A DNA stretch of 64,000 bases from Azophilus sp963663395 (GCA_963663395.1 OY760226.1:2232001-2296000), one strand, 5' to 3'. Counted from the stretch's first letter, positions 36,366 through 45,061 are shown. Notes: generated by a model from the letters alone, not told the origin. Numbers and translations: made by a program.

Positions 36366-36631
36366 TCGGGCTTTCCTTGCGCGCGAAAGGCGCTCAATTG
36401 CTCGAACAGCCGCCTGTGGCTGTACCGGGAGGTTCTGGCGTTACCGATGCGTGAGACGTGCACATGGCCGTCTAGCGTCAATTCGGCTTCGTCGACTGCG
36501 ATTGCGGTGCTGGTGTCGGCTTCAGCGTGGCATGCGCTGCCACCGCAGAACCCCATCAGCAACGCGAACGCCACCGGGGGCCACCCGATCGTGACGGGAG
36601 ACGTCCCGACAAATGCCGTGTTTTCAGCCAT
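36293..36631 (-). CDS. Small exported protein of unknown function
   Basis: A 112-residue frame with a good ribosome-binding site (GGTGAGG, 4 bases before the ATG at 36631). There is a hydrophobic segment 'VAFALLMGFCGG' ending at SACHA, a plausible signal-peptidase site. The mature part is small and polar with no family I recognise. Its 3' end overlaps the 3' end of the DUF523 gene on the other strand by 73 bases, which lowers confidence slightly. Confidence 0.45.
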   Translation of the reverse strand: MAENTAFVGTSPVTIGWPPVAFALLMGFCGGSACHAEADTSTAIAVDEAELTLDGHVHVSRIGNARTSRYSHRRLFEQLSAFRAQGKPDQFLPREAAPAAQDGRRYTCLSKY

Positions 36632-37028
36632 ATCCTCACCCTGTTGCCCGTCCTCATCGTTGCTGCGCCGACCGTGCGGTGTCCGACGAGTACTGACCCG
36701 GTGCCGTCACCGACACCCGGGCGGCTGGGGTCGGATGCGGCGGCTCCAGAGCGGGGGAGGAGGGAAGCGCCGTGATCCGACATCGGCCGTTTCAGCGATT
36801 TCGCGAAACTGCCTGGATCGGCCATGCTTAATCTTGCTGTCTCGAATAATGCCTTACCGTCCAGGGGAACCCCTTGCGGAAAAAGGAACGATTTCTTGCC
36901 AATTCGGGCACCAGCACGGGGATGGTGACTTGACATCGCTACAATCGTCGGCGGTGCCCGCCGACCATGTGCTTGGCTCGCCGGCCAAGCGAGGGCAACA
37001 TTGTCATTCTGACGTTTCGGAGGTGTAG
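36632..37028. other. Intergenic region without a recognisable gene
   Basis: About 400 bases hold no convincing coding frame on either strand. It contains a CTCGC...GCGAG inverted repeat around 36976-36992 and a TTGACA-like hexamer near 36928. The hexamer has a TACAAT only 4 bases away, so it is not a normal promoter. It ends with the GGAGGTG ribosome-binding site of the next gene. Confidence 0.6.
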
Positions 37029-37331
37029 ATGTTCATTGCAATGAACCGATTCAAGATTGCCCGCGGCTTCGAGGAAGGTTTCGAGCGGGTCTGGCGGCAG
37101 CGGGATTCCTACCTGTCGGAAGTGCCGGGCTTCAAGTCTTTCTCGCTGCTAAAGGGGCCGGTGCGCGACGACCACGTGCTGTACGCCTCCCACTCCATCT
37201 GGGAGTCCGGCGAAGCCTTCGAAGCCTGGACCGAGTCGGAGAGCTTCCGCAAAGCGCATGCCCAGGCGAGCGCACCCAAGGGCACCTATCTGGGGCATCC
37301 GGAACTGGAGTTGTTCGAAGCGGTGCTGTGA
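37029..37331 (+). CDS. Antibiotic biosynthesis monooxygenase (ABM) domain protein
   Basis: A 100-residue ferredoxin-like ABM/IsdG-fold protein. 'FIAMNRFKIARGFEEGFERVWRQR', 'EVPGFKSFSLLKGP' and 'HVLYASHSIWESGEAFEAWTESESFRKAHAQA' follow the family plan (MNRF, PGF, W-x-S-x-x-A-F-x-x-W). This pattern resembles the HmoB/IsdG haem-degrading branch, though the haem His cannot be assigned with certainty. A strong GGAGGTG precedes the ATG, and a GC-rich hairpin follows the stop. Confidence 0.88.
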   Translation: MFIAMNRFKIARGFEEGFERVWRQRDSYLSEVPGFKSFSLLKGPVRDDHVLYASHSIWESGEAFEAWTESESFRKAHAQASAPKGTYLGHPELELFEAVL

Positions 37332-37334
37332 GGG

Positions 37335-37355
37335 GTGGCGGGTTCCGCCCGCCAC
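37335..37355 (+). terminator. GC-rich hairpin after the ABM gene
   Basis: An 8-bp perfect stem (GTGGCGGG / CCCGCCAC) with a 5-base loop starts 3 bases after the stop codon. There is no T-run, so intrinsic termination would be weak, but the placement fits a terminator or mRNA-stabilising hairpin. Confidence 0.5.
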
Positions 37356-37506
37356 GCCGTGTCTCCTGCCCGAGAATCAGGGCCAGGGCTGCACTCGGTT
37401 ACTGTCTTTTCGTGGGGCTGAGGCAATGCCTCGTCCGCGATCCTGTCCGGACATCGGTGGCGACGAAGGTGTTGCGGTGTCTTCGGATGCGGCAATCGTC
37501 CGAAGG

Positions 37507-38907
37507 TCAGGTCTCGTCGGAGTAAATCACCTCATCGACCTCGAACTGGAGTGGGTTTAGTCCCTGCATCGAGTGCAACAGGGCGGCCTGGTTATCGGGA
37601 AGGGGGATGTGCGTGGCATCGGCGCGAGACTGGTTCCAGGTCGGGTCGACGGCCCGCCAGGCACCGTTCACCGAAACTTCGTTCCAGGCGTGGAACGCCA
37701 GTGAAGCCTCGGCGCCATCGCTGTAAGCCAGCCCCATCACCGTCCTTGCGGGCAGGCCGGCGGAGCGCGCCAGCGCGGTCAGCAGGTTTGCGAACTCGGT
37801 ACAGTCGCCGCTGCGCTCGGTAATGGTTTCCAGAACGGTCCGCTGCGGCCCCTGCTGTCGGTAGGCGATGTATTCATGGACGAAGTCGACCAGGTGGGCC
37901 AGCCGTTCTTCCGGGTTCTCGCTGTCGCCGACCGCTTGCCGGGCCAGGCGCGCCACCTGGGGGTGGGAAGTCGGGTAGCTCAGGGTTTCCGCAAGTGCGG
38001 AGGAGGGGTTGTCACGGCGGGAGACGGGGTTTGCGGACGATTCCAGAATCCAGCCTCCCCCGCCGCGGCGGGCTTGCGGCCAGATGCGGCTCAAGTCGGG
38101 CTCCCGGCCGCCGGACAGGCGCAGGCGTTCGATTTCTTGCGGGTTTTCCAGGCGCCGGTCCAGGGGAATGTGAAAGTCGGTGAGGTGCAGCGGCGTGCGG
38201 GCGGCAAGCGCATCGCCGCGTGTCGCCCGCCTCGCGATGAAGATTCCCGCCATGGAAAGCTCAACGGGAGCAAGGCGCCTGTTGAGCTGGATGGTGGTCG
38301 CCCGCAACGGGGCCGGGCTTTCCACGAGGTAGCCGATTTCGTTTTCCTCGACGATGCGGAACGTCCGGCTGACCGGTTCACCGCGGTCGAAGTCGAAGAG
38401 TCTCGCGCTGAACCGGTTGCCCGCGAGGGGCCGTTCCCGGGCGAGCCAGACTTCGAGCCCCAGGTAATCGCGCAGACCGTATTGCCAGTCGGCCGGGCGG
38501 GAATCGGACTCGGCGCCGCGGACGAACGTGCTGGTCGTGCCGTCCTCGCCGGATTCGACGACGACGCCCTCGGGGTCGGATTCGCCGCGGTGGCTCCAGT
38601 GCTCGGCGGAGGTCAAGGCATAGGGCGGCGCCGCCTGAAACTCGAGCCTGTCGCTTATGCTCACCGGAGCCTCCCCGTTCAGCGAGAAGTGGGTGAACGT
38701 CTCGAAGCGCCAGTCTCCCCGGGCGTCCCGCCAGGAACGGGTGTGCACGTAACCGATGTGGGAGCCTTCCATCAGCAGGCGGTACCAGCGTTCCCCCGCC
38801 AGCCGCGCTGCGCTGCGAATCTCGTCGGGCTGAGCCACATCGAGCCAGAGGGCATAGAGGCCGGCCAGGAACAGCGACAGCAGTCCCAGGGCAATGCGAA
38901 TGAGCAA
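37507..38907 (-). CDS. Transglutaminase-like domain protein, membrane-anchored
   Basis: A 466-residue protein with an N-terminal transmembrane anchor (MLIRIALGLLSLFLAGLYALWL). About 300 residues of beta-rich periplasmic region follow, then a transglutaminase-like core. The catalytic triad is visible: Cys in 'ERSGDCTEFANLLTALARSAGLPARTV', His in 'SLAFHAWNEV' and Asp in 'WRAVDPTWNQ'. Proteins of this type act in peptide or isopeptide processing at the envelope; the substrate is unknown. A repeat-C element lies just upstream of its start (38941-39123) and may carry or interrupt the promoter. Confidence 0.88.
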   Translation of the reverse strand: MLIRIALGLLSLFLAGLYALWLDVAQPDEIRSAARLAGERWYRLLMEGSHIGYVHTRSWRDARGDWRFETFTHFSLNGEAPVSISDRLEFQAAPPYALTSAEHWSHRGESDPEGVVVESGEDGTTSTFVRGAESDSRPADWQYGLRDYLGLEVWLARERPLAGNRFSARLFDFDRGEPVSRTFRIVEENEIGYLVESPAPLRATTIQLNRRLAPVELSMAGIFIARRATRGDALAARTPLHLTDFHIPLDRRLENPQEIERLRLSGGREPDLSRIWPQARRGGGGWILESSANPVSRRDNPSSALAETLSYPTSHPQVARLARQAVGDSENPEERLAHLVDFVHEYIAYRQQGPQRTVLETITERSGDCTEFANLLTALARSAGLPARTVMGLAYSDGAEASLAFHAWNEVSVNGAWRAVDPTWNQSRADATHIPLPDNQAALLHSMQGLNPLQFEVDEVIYSDET

Positions 38908-38940
38908 GAGTGTTCCGTATCGGTAGGGTGCCGCCGCATT

Positions 38941-39123
38941 CTAGCAGCCCGAGGCAAAAGTCCGGCGAAGCACCGAGAGGGGCGCGAGGGGAGGGCGAAA
39001 GGATGCGCCCGCCTGGCAAGGCGCGAGGAGCGAGAATATCGGGCATATTTGAGCGACGAGAAACGCAGTCAGGCGGGCGCAGCGGCGTTCGAATGCCGGC
39101 GGACTTTTGCCACGGGCTGCTAG
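38941..39123. repeat. Dispersed repeat C, full 183-bp inverted-repeat element
   Basis: Terminal inverted repeats of 24 bp (38941-38964 and 39100-39123, one mismatch, beginning CTAGCAGCCCG) flank a non-coding core. A second, internal 11-bp perfect inverted repeat (39005-39015 and 39070-39080, GCGCCCGCCTG) can form a hairpin around an AT-richer centre (GAATATCGGGCATATT). There is no transposase. The size and structure fit a MITE-like element, and one arm recurs at 32574-32621. It fills most of the 383-base gap between the divergent genes at 38907 and 39291. Confidence 0.8.
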
Positions 39124-39290
39124 CCCGCATTGCCAACGAACTTCCCGCCGCGGCGCCTTCGATACCCGCGCGACGAAAGTCGGTGGTCGATGTGCGAGAC
39201 CTGTCACTGGAACCGTGCCAACCCGCCCGGGGCCCGGAATTGCGATCGCGGCAGGCCCAGCTGTTAAGCTGAACTACGTCCAGGAAGCGT

Positions 39291-40022
39291 ATGGGAGCGC
39301 GCGTGTCGCCGAGGATCGGCGAACTCAACGAAGGGTCGTTGCATCGGGCACTGAAAGCCCGTTACGCAACGCCGGGGAGCACCACCGAGCAGGCAGTGGA
39401 CGGCTTCGTGGCCGACGTGGTGATCGGGGACCGCCTGATCGAGATCCACACCGGCAGTTTCACGCCCCTGAAACGCAAGCTGCCGCCGCTGCTCGAGAAC
39501 TACCGGGTGACGCTGGTTTACCCCATTGCCAGGGATCGTTACATCGTCAAGGTGCCTGACGCGCCCGATGGCGGAAGCACGCGCCGGAAGTCGCCCAAGC
39601 ACGGCTCTGTCTACCAGGTGTTCGAACCGCTGGCCAGCATTCCGGATCTGCTGGAACATCCCAACCTTTCTCTCGATGTCGTTATGGTGGTGGAAGACGC
39701 GGTGAGAGTCTGGGACGAGCGGGCCAGGCGCCGGCGGGGCAGATGGGTCACCGTGGACCGGCACCTGGTGGAGGTGGTGGAGACATTGCACGTCGAGCGG
39801 ATGGCCGACCTTTTCGACCTCGTGGACGAACAATTGCCGGCGCAATTCACGACCCGTGACCTGGCCGCCGTTATGGATTCGCCCAGGCGGCTGGGACAGC
39901 AGGCGGCCTTCTGCCTGCGCCGTGCCGGGGTGACGGAAATCTGCGACAAGCAGGGGAACGCCCTGGTGTACCAACGCCGCCCCTCGCCGGGTGTGGATCG
40001 AAATCGTGGGGGCGTGTCCTGA
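39291..40022 (+). CDS. Unknown protein with restriction-endonuclease-like N-terminal domain
   Basis: A 243-residue protein. The N-terminal part 'IGELNEGSLHRALKARYATPG', 'VDGFVADVVIGDRLIEIHTGSF' and 'LENYRVTLVYPIARDRYIVKV' looks like a PD-(D/E)xK-type fold. It has Asp in the first strand and Glu-x-Thr (E-I-H-T) where nucleases have ExK. The C-terminal half ('LHVERMADLFDLVDEQLPAQFTTRDLAAVM', 'LGQQAAFCLRRAGVTEI') resembles a winged-helix DNA-binding domain. Function is unknown; a sequence-specific nuclease or nuclease-derived regulator would fit. No methyltransferase or other restriction gene is adjacent. Confidence 0.7.
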   Translation: MGARVSPRIGELNEGSLHRALKARYATPGSTTEQAVDGFVADVVIGDRLIEIHTGSFTPLKRKLPPLLENYRVTLVYPIARDRYIVKVPDAPDGGSTRRKSPKHGSVYQVFEPLASIPDLLEHPNLSLDVVMVVEDAVRVWDERARRRRGRWVTVDRHLVEVVETLHVERMADLFDLVDEQLPAQFTTRDLAAVMDSPRRLGQQAAFCLRRAGVTEICDKQGNALVYQRRPSPGVDRNRGGVS

Positions 40023-40143
40023 CCAACGAAAGTTGGTGAGTGATGCGGGTTGAAGGCTGAAATGAGGTTATGCTTTTGCGGTTCGAACCTTTCGGGAGCG
40101 CAACAGTTCCCGGTCGCTGACGGCCGGGGCGCAGGAAACTGGC

Positions 40144-41781
40144 ATGAGTGACGCAGGCACGGATTTCATCCGGCAACGCATCGAGCGGGACCTCGCCGAC
40201 GGGGTCGTCGAGAATGGGGTGATTACGCGTTTTCCTCCGGAGCCGAACGGCTACCTGCATATCGGGCACGCCAAGAGCATCTGCCTGAACTTCGGCGTTG
40301 CCGGGCAATACGGCGGTCACACGTACCTGCGCTTCGACGACACAAACCCGCTCAAGGAGAGCGAGGAGTATGTGCAGGCCATTCAGCACGATGTGGCCTG
40401 GCTCGGCTTTGACTGGGAAGACCGGCTTACCTTCGCCTCGGATTATTTTCAGAACCTGTACGACGCAGCCGTGGAACTGGTGAAGAACGGCAAGGCTTTT
40501 GTCTGCAGCCTGAACCAGCAGCAGATTCGCGCCACCCGCGGCACCCTGACCGAACCGGGAACCGACAGCCCGTACCGGGACCGGCCGGTCGCGGAAAACC
40601 TTGACCTGCTGGAGCGCATGCGGCAGGGCGAGTTTCCCGACGGAGCCCATGTGTTGCGGGCAAGGATCGACATGGCTTCGCCCAACATCAACATGCGCGA
40701 CCCGGTGCTGTACCGCATTCGGCACGCTGCCCATCAGCGCACCGGCGATCGATGGGTAATCTACCCGACATACGACTTCACCCATTGCATATGCGATGCC
40801 CTGGAGGGCGTCACGCACTCGCTTTGCACGCTGGAATTCGAGGATCACCGGCCGCTCTACGACTGGGTGCTCGACAATATCGACATGAACATCCACCCGC
40901 CGCAGATCGAGTTCGCGAGGCTCGGGCTCGAACACACCGTCATGAGCAAGCGTCTTCTGCAGCGTCTGGTGGAAGAGGGCGAGGTGGACGGCTGGGACGA
41001 CCCCCGCATGCCGACGCTTGCCGGCCTGCGCCGGCGCGGCGTCACCCCGGCAGCGATCCGCGAGTTCTGCCGCCGGGTCGGCGTCACCAAGCAGGACAAC
41101 CGGCAGAAGATGGAACTGCTGGAATTCTGCATGCGGCAGGATCTCGAGAGCGCCGCGCCCCGGGGGATGAGCGTGCTGCGGCCGCTCAAGGTGCGGATCA
41201 CCAACTACGAGGGTTCCGGCGAAACCCTGGAAGGCCCCTGGCACCCGCGGCGGCCGGAGCTGGGTACGCGCACGCTGCCGTTCGGCCCGGAGCTGTACAT
41301 CGAGCGGGAGGACTTTTCGTTTGCCCCGCCGCGCAAGTGGAAGCGCTTCTCCCCCGGCGCCCATGTGCGCCTGCGCTATGCGTATATCTTGCGTTGCGAC
41401 GAGGTGGTGACCGACGCGGATGGGGAGGTGGTGGAACTGCTGTGCAGCTACGTTGTGCAGTCGAAGAGCGGCAGCGATACCAGCGGCATCAAGCCGGCGG
41501 GCGTCATCCACTGGGTGGCCGCGGAGAACGCGGTGCCGGCGGAGATTCGGTTGTACGACCGGTTGTGCCGAGTGCCGGCCCCCCGCGCCGACACCTTCAT
41601 GGAGGATCTCAATCCGGAATCGCTGGTCACCGTGCAGGGTTTCGTGGAACCCGCCATTGCCGGCAGCGGCGAACAACGGTTCCAGTTCGAGCGCACCGGG
41701 TATTTCTGCCGGGACAGCGTGCTGCCCGGGACTTACAATCGCATCGTGACGCTGCGGGACTCCTGGAGGCCCGACCCATGA
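40144..41781 (+). CDS. glnS: Glutaminyl-tRNA synthetase
   Basis: A class I synthetase of 545 residues, normal for bacterial GlnRS. The HIGH motif is at residues 39-42 in 'PPEPNGYLHIGHAKSICLNF'. 'TYLRFDDTNPLKESEEYV' forms the ATP/amino-acid pocket. 'YPTYDFTHCICDALEGVTHSLCTLEFEDHRPLYDW' is typical of GlnRS rather than GluRS, and the KMSKS equivalent is V-M-S-K-R at 266-270. A two-domain beta-barrel C-terminus follows ('GTRTLPFGPELYIEREDF', 'FVEPAIAGSGEQRFQFERTGYF'). It attaches Gln to tRNA-Gln directly. The stop overlaps an amidohydrolase start (ATGA), an unusual operon partner. Confidence 0.97.
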   Translation: MSDAGTDFIRQRIERDLADGVVENGVITRFPPEPNGYLHIGHAKSICLNFGVAGQYGGHTYLRFDDTNPLKESEEYVQAIQHDVAWLGFDWEDRLTFASDYFQNLYDAAVELVKNGKAFVCSLNQQQIRATRGTLTEPGTDSPYRDRPVAENLDLLERMRQGEFPDGAHVLRARIDMASPNINMRDPVLYRIRHAAHQRTGDRWVIYPTYDFTHCICDALEGVTHSLCTLEFEDHRPLYDWVLDNIDMNIHPPQIEFARLGLEHTVMSKRLLQRLVEEGEVDGWDDPRMPTLAGLRRRGVTPAAIREFCRRVGVTKQDNRQKMELLEFCMRQDLESAAPRGMSVLRPLKVRITNYEGSGETLEGPWHPRRPELGTRTLPFGPELYIEREDFSFAPPRKWKRFSPGAHVRLRYAYILRCDEVVTDADGEVVELLCSYVVQSKSGSDTSGIKPAGVIHWVAAENAVPAEIRLYDRLCRVPAPRADTFMEDLNPESLVTVQGFVEPAIAGSGEQRFQFERTGYFCRDSVLPGTYNRIVTLRDSWRPDP

Positions 41782-43112
41782 CACCCGAACGGCCGACCCT
41801 GATCATCGAGAACGGCCGCATCATCGACGGCCTGGGCAACGAGCCGAAAACCGGCGATGTCGCTGTCGCCGGCGAGCGCATCGTTGCGGTGGGCGCCAGC
41901 GGTGCTCCGGATAACGGGGAGGTGGAGCGCACCGATGCGACCGGCATGACCGTGATGCCCGGCCTGATCGACGCGCACTGCCACATCAGCTTCGATGAAC
42001 CGAGTTCCAACGACGAACTGTTCTTCCATCGCCGGGAAGGGCTGTCCGCAATCATAGCGGCGCGCAACCTCCAGAAGGTCTATCGCGCCGGCGTGACCGG
42101 CATTCTCGACCCGGACAGCCTGTGGGAAACCAGCATCGACCTGCGCGACGCGGTCGAGGCTGGCATCATTCACGGCCCCCGCATGTCCGTCGGCGGCAAT
42201 GCGCTGCTGACGTCCGTCGGCGGAACCGCAGGGCGCCTGCTGCCGGACGAAGGGCGGCGCGGGTACGGGATGGTGGTTCGCACCCGCGATGAAATCGTTG
42301 CCGAGGTGCGGCGGCAGATCAAGAACGGCGTCGACTGGATCAAGGTGCATGTCACGGGCCTCACGCCACGCCAGAAGGTCGCGGGCGAACTGCAGGTCTG
42401 GAGCCTGGACGAATTGCGGCTGGTGACGGATACGGCCCATGACCTCGATACGCCGGTGGTGGGGCACTGCCGGGGGGCCTCGAGCATCCGCGATGCCGCC
42501 AGGGCGGGTTTCGACATCATCCTGCACGCCACCTACATGGACGAGGAAGCGCTCGCGGCCGTGGTCGAGGCGCAGACGCCCATCGTCCCCACGTTTACCT
42601 TCCAGGCCAATCTTGCCGACCACGGCGGCCAGGTGAATGCCTCTTCCGACCTGCGGGAAGTCTTCCGGCGGGAAATCGTCGACAGCGCGGCCATGCTCAA
42701 GCGCGCCCATGCCGAGGGCGTGCCGCTGCTGTGCGGCACGGAGAGCGGCTTTTCGCTCACCCCCTACGGCGACTGGCACTACCGCGAACTCGAGATCTTC
42801 GTGAACGACCTGGGCTTCACGCCGTTGGCGGCCATCGAGGCGGGGACGAGCGCCTGTGCGAGAGCGTTGCGCCTCGACGGCGAGACCGGGGCGATCGAGG
42901 CAGGCAGGCTGGCCGATATAGTGATCGTGGACGGTGACCCTTCCGCGGATGTCACCCTGCTGGCCGATGCCGAACGCATCCGGCAGGTGCTGATCGGCGG
43001 CAAGCGGATGCCGCTCGGGCCCATCGAGCCGGAACGCCGCGACCCGCCGGGCTGGCGGGTCAGCACCCACAGCGACCGTATCCTGAACTACGATTTCGTC
43101 AACCGGCGCTGA
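41778..43112 (+). CDS. Amidohydrolase (imidazolonepropionase-like)
   Basis: A 444-residue metal-dependent amidohydrolase. Metal ligands are visible: H-x-H in 'PGLIDAHCHISFDEPS', the putative carboxylated Lys in 'GVDWIKVHVTG', and His in 'TPVVGHCRGASS' and 'DIILHATYMDE'. At the position of the usual catalytic Asp (G-T-D-x-G) it reads 'LLCGTESGFSLTPYG', i.e. Glu. The N-terminal 'IIENGRIIDGLGNEP' and C-terminal 'GAIEAGRLADIVIVDGDP' are the standard flanking beta-sandwich. It probably hydrolyses an amide or cyclic amide of a xenobiotic or dipeptide type; the substrate is unknown. It overlaps glnS. Confidence 0.9.
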   Translation: MTPERPTLIIENGRIIDGLGNEPKTGDVAVAGERIVAVGASGAPDNGEVERTDATGMTVMPGLIDAHCHISFDEPSSNDELFFHRREGLSAIIAARNLQKVYRAGVTGILDPDSLWETSIDLRDAVEAGIIHGPRMSVGGNALLTSVGGTAGRLLPDEGRRGYGMVVRTRDEIVAEVRRQIKNGVDWIKVHVTGLTPRQKVAGELQVWSLDELRLVTDTAHDLDTPVVGHCRGASSIRDAARAGFDIILHATYMDEEALAAVVEAQTPIVPTFTFQANLADHGGQVNASSDLREVFRREIVDSAAMLKRAHAEGVPLLCGTESGFSLTPYGDWHYRELEIFVNDLGFTPLAAIEAGTSACARALRLDGETGAIEAGRLADIVIVDGDPSADVTLLADAERIRQVLIGGKRMPLGPIEPERRDPPGWRVSTHSDRILNYDFVNRR

Positions 43113-43166
43113 TCCGGGCCGCTTGCTTCGCAGGGCAAGTTCGGGCTTCCTTCCGGCCGCGCCGGA

Positions 43167-43727
43167 TCAGCTTCCGTACTTTCGCTCGAATTCCTGCCAG
43201 GCCGGCAACGACTCCGGGTAATCGGCATCGGACCAGGCGCCTTCAAAACACAGGCGCCGCTTCGATTTCAGCGCCTCCAGGTACTTCTCGGCGGGAACGT
43301 AGTAAAGGAAGCGGATGCTGCGCCCCGCGAACAGCCAGCGGCCGTCCACGCGCCGGTACTCGTCGTCGTACTTCATGGCAGCGAGGCTGGGAACCCGGTT
43401 GACGAAGGTCTCCGCGTGGCTCGCCACGACGCCGGTGGCGCGGTCGGCGCTTTCTTCATCGAAGTTGATGACCAGGTCGTGGGTCCAGTGAAAGCCGGGG
43501 CCGCGCACCTGGAAAGCCCGCACGAACATCTCCGCGATCTCCGCCCGGCCAGTCGACACCAGTACGCCGCTTGGCGAGCCGTACACCGCATCTTCGGCGA
43601 ACAGCGCCGCCAGACGGGGAATGTCGTGCTCGTCGCAGGCTTCGCAATAGGCGCTGACCAGTTCTGTGATGGCAATGCGCGATTCCAGGCGGTCGATGCG
43701 GCGTTCCAGTGCGGAGCTGTCGCTCAT
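43167..43727 (-). CDS. SnoaL-like (NTF2 fold) protein
   Basis: A 186-residue SnoaL_4-type protein: 'ALERRIDRLESRIAITELVSAYCEACDEHDIPRLAALFAEDAVYGSP' has the Y-x-x-A-x-D-x-x-D pattern and FAEDA. 'FVRAFQVRGPGFHWTHDLVINF' and 'YDDEYRRVDGRWLFAGRSIRFLY' close the sheet. It lies 18 bases downstream of a Rieske oxygenase, so it may act on the oxygenase product or be its small-subunit-like partner (ring-hydroxylating beta subunits share this fold). Confidence 0.85.
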   Translation of the reverse strand: MSDSSALERRIDRLESRIAITELVSAYCEACDEHDIPRLAALFAEDAVYGSPSGVLVSTGRAEIAEMFVRAFQVRGPGFHWTHDLVINFDEESADRATGVVASHAETFVNRVPSLAAMKYDDEYRRVDGRWLFAGRSIRFLYYVPAEKYLEALKSKRRLCFEGAWSDADYPESLPAWQEFERKYGS

Positions 43728-43745
43728 GGGTGTTCTCCAGGGTCG

Positions 43746-44906
43746 TCAGGGTTGTTCGCTGGCGCCGTCCATCATGCGGGCGACGGTCTTGTGATAGTGC
43801 TGCACGCCCGGCTCGTTGCGCCCGATGAGGAATTCGCGGTTGGCGCCCGCGGGCAGTGCGGCCTGGATGGTGGCGACGACGGCATAGTCTTCGTCGCGTA
43901 CCGCCTGCAGGGTCATTTCGCTGAAATTGCGGGCATCCTCGCGCCACTCCTCCGTCTGTTCGCCGGTCGAACAGAGTACGGTCTGGCGGGTGGTGGTGGT
44001 CTCGTGGGTGGCTCCGGGGAATACCTGGCTGACCAGGCAGTGGCCGCCGACGATGCCGGAGATCGACAGGTTCGGGAACACGGAGTGAATGATGCGGATG
44101 TAGTTGTCCGGCTGCCAGTCGCACTCGGGCAGGGTCTCGAGATCCGGCAGGGTCCGGCGCCCGAAGGTCAGGCGCTGGTGAGGGCCGTAGATGTCGTGTA
44201 CCAGCAGGTTGCCGATGGTGTACTGGCCGACGGTCGAGCGGTGCACGGAATCGTGGTGATAAACCTCGAGATAGCCGTCAAGCGTCGCTTTCCAGCCGGG
44301 GCCTGGCAGGTCACGCTGTTCGTAGACGACCCAGTCGTTCAGGCACAGTGCATCGAGCTTTGCGGCGAACTCGCCGAGCCAGGCATCGATATCGAATGTG
44401 ATGCCCGGCGTCAGGCAGGCCCAGACGACGCCCGAGCGTTCCGTACAGTGCAGCGGGGTCAGCGAACGCGATTCCCGGTCCACTTCGCCAAAAGACCCGG
44501 CGCCGGAGACGCCGACCAGGTTGCCGCGATTGTCGTAGGTCCAGGCGTGGTAGGGGCAGGAAAAGCGCGACCGGTTTCCGCTGCCGGCCGGGCAGACGAT
44601 TGCTCCGCGGTGCCGGCAGACGTTCAGGAACGCGTGCGCCTTGCCGCTCCGGTCGCGCGTGACCAGCAGCGGTATGCCCATCAGGGTCTGTGCCTTGTAG
44701 TCGCCGGGCCCGGGCAGTTCGACGGACAGCGCAACGGCGATGGGCAATTCGCGGAATATGCGCTGCACCTCCCGCTGGTATCGCTCGGGGTCGTTGTAGG
44801 CGTCGACCGGCAGTTGCATCTGTTCCTGCGCCCGGTCGGTGGTCTTGTTCCTGAAGTGCCTGAGCGCGCGTCTGGCGAGCTGGGTGGCGTCGTCTTTGGT
44901 GCTCAT
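43746..44906 (-). CDS. Rieske ring-hydroxylating oxygenase, alpha subunit
   Basis: A 386-residue oxygenase from the ATG at 44906. The Rieske cluster ligands are Cys97-x-His99 in 'NVCRHRGAIVCPAG' and Cys117-x2-His120 in 'FSCPYHAWTYDNRGNL'. The catalytic iron site is 'LEVYHHDSVH' with His217 and His222. It would dihydroxylate or demethylate an aromatic or polycyclic substrate with electrons from a reductase not seen here. The downstream SnoaL-like gene and the divergent TonB receptor and SDRs suggest one uptake-catabolism locus. Confidence 0.92.
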   Translation of the reverse strand: MSTKDDATQLARRALRHFRNKTTDRAQEQMQLPVDAYNDPERYQREVQRIFRELPIAVALSVELPGPGDYKAQTLMGIPLLVTRDRSGKAHAFLNVCRHRGAIVCPAGSGNRSRFSCPYHAWTYDNRGNLVGVSGAGSFGEVDRESRSLTPLHCTERSGVVWACLTPGITFDIDAWLGEFAAKLDALCLNDWVVYEQRDLPGPGWKATLDGYLEVYHHDSVHRSTVGQYTIGNLLVHDIYGPHQRLTFGRRTLPDLETLPECDWQPDNYIRIIHSVFPNLSISGIVGGHCLVSQVFPGATHETTTTRQTVLCSTGEQTEEWREDARNFSEMTLQAVRDEDYAVVATIQAALPAGANREFLIGRNEPGVQHYHKTVARMMDGASEQP

Positions 44907-44997
44907 CGGCCGGTGGGAGGTTGATTCGCCGGAACCTTGCCGTGGCGGGGTTCCCATGTCAACGACGGGCCGGCGGTATACTTTGCCAAGCCGCTTC

Positions 44998-45044
44998 TAT
45001 ACGTATACGCTCCGTATCGTTTTGATCATTCGTACAGTACGGAT
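44998..45044. promoter_or_regulatory. Palindromes between the Rieske and TonB-receptor genes
   Basis: The 155-bp divergent gap contains a perfect 10-bp palindrome TATACGTATA (44998-45007) and an interrupted palindrome ATTCGTACAGTACGGAT (45028-45044, arms ATxCGTAC/GTACGxAT). Their position just before the receptor start and the AT-rich context suggest a repressor site, for example of TetR type; the regulator is not in view. Confidence 0.4.
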
Positions 45045-45061
45045 TAGGGGATACACTGGCG

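Noticed and set aside
36900..36960. A TTGACA...TACAAT promoter before the ABM gene
   Set aside because: The spacing between the hexamers is only about 4 bases, so they cannot act together as a sigma-70 promoter.
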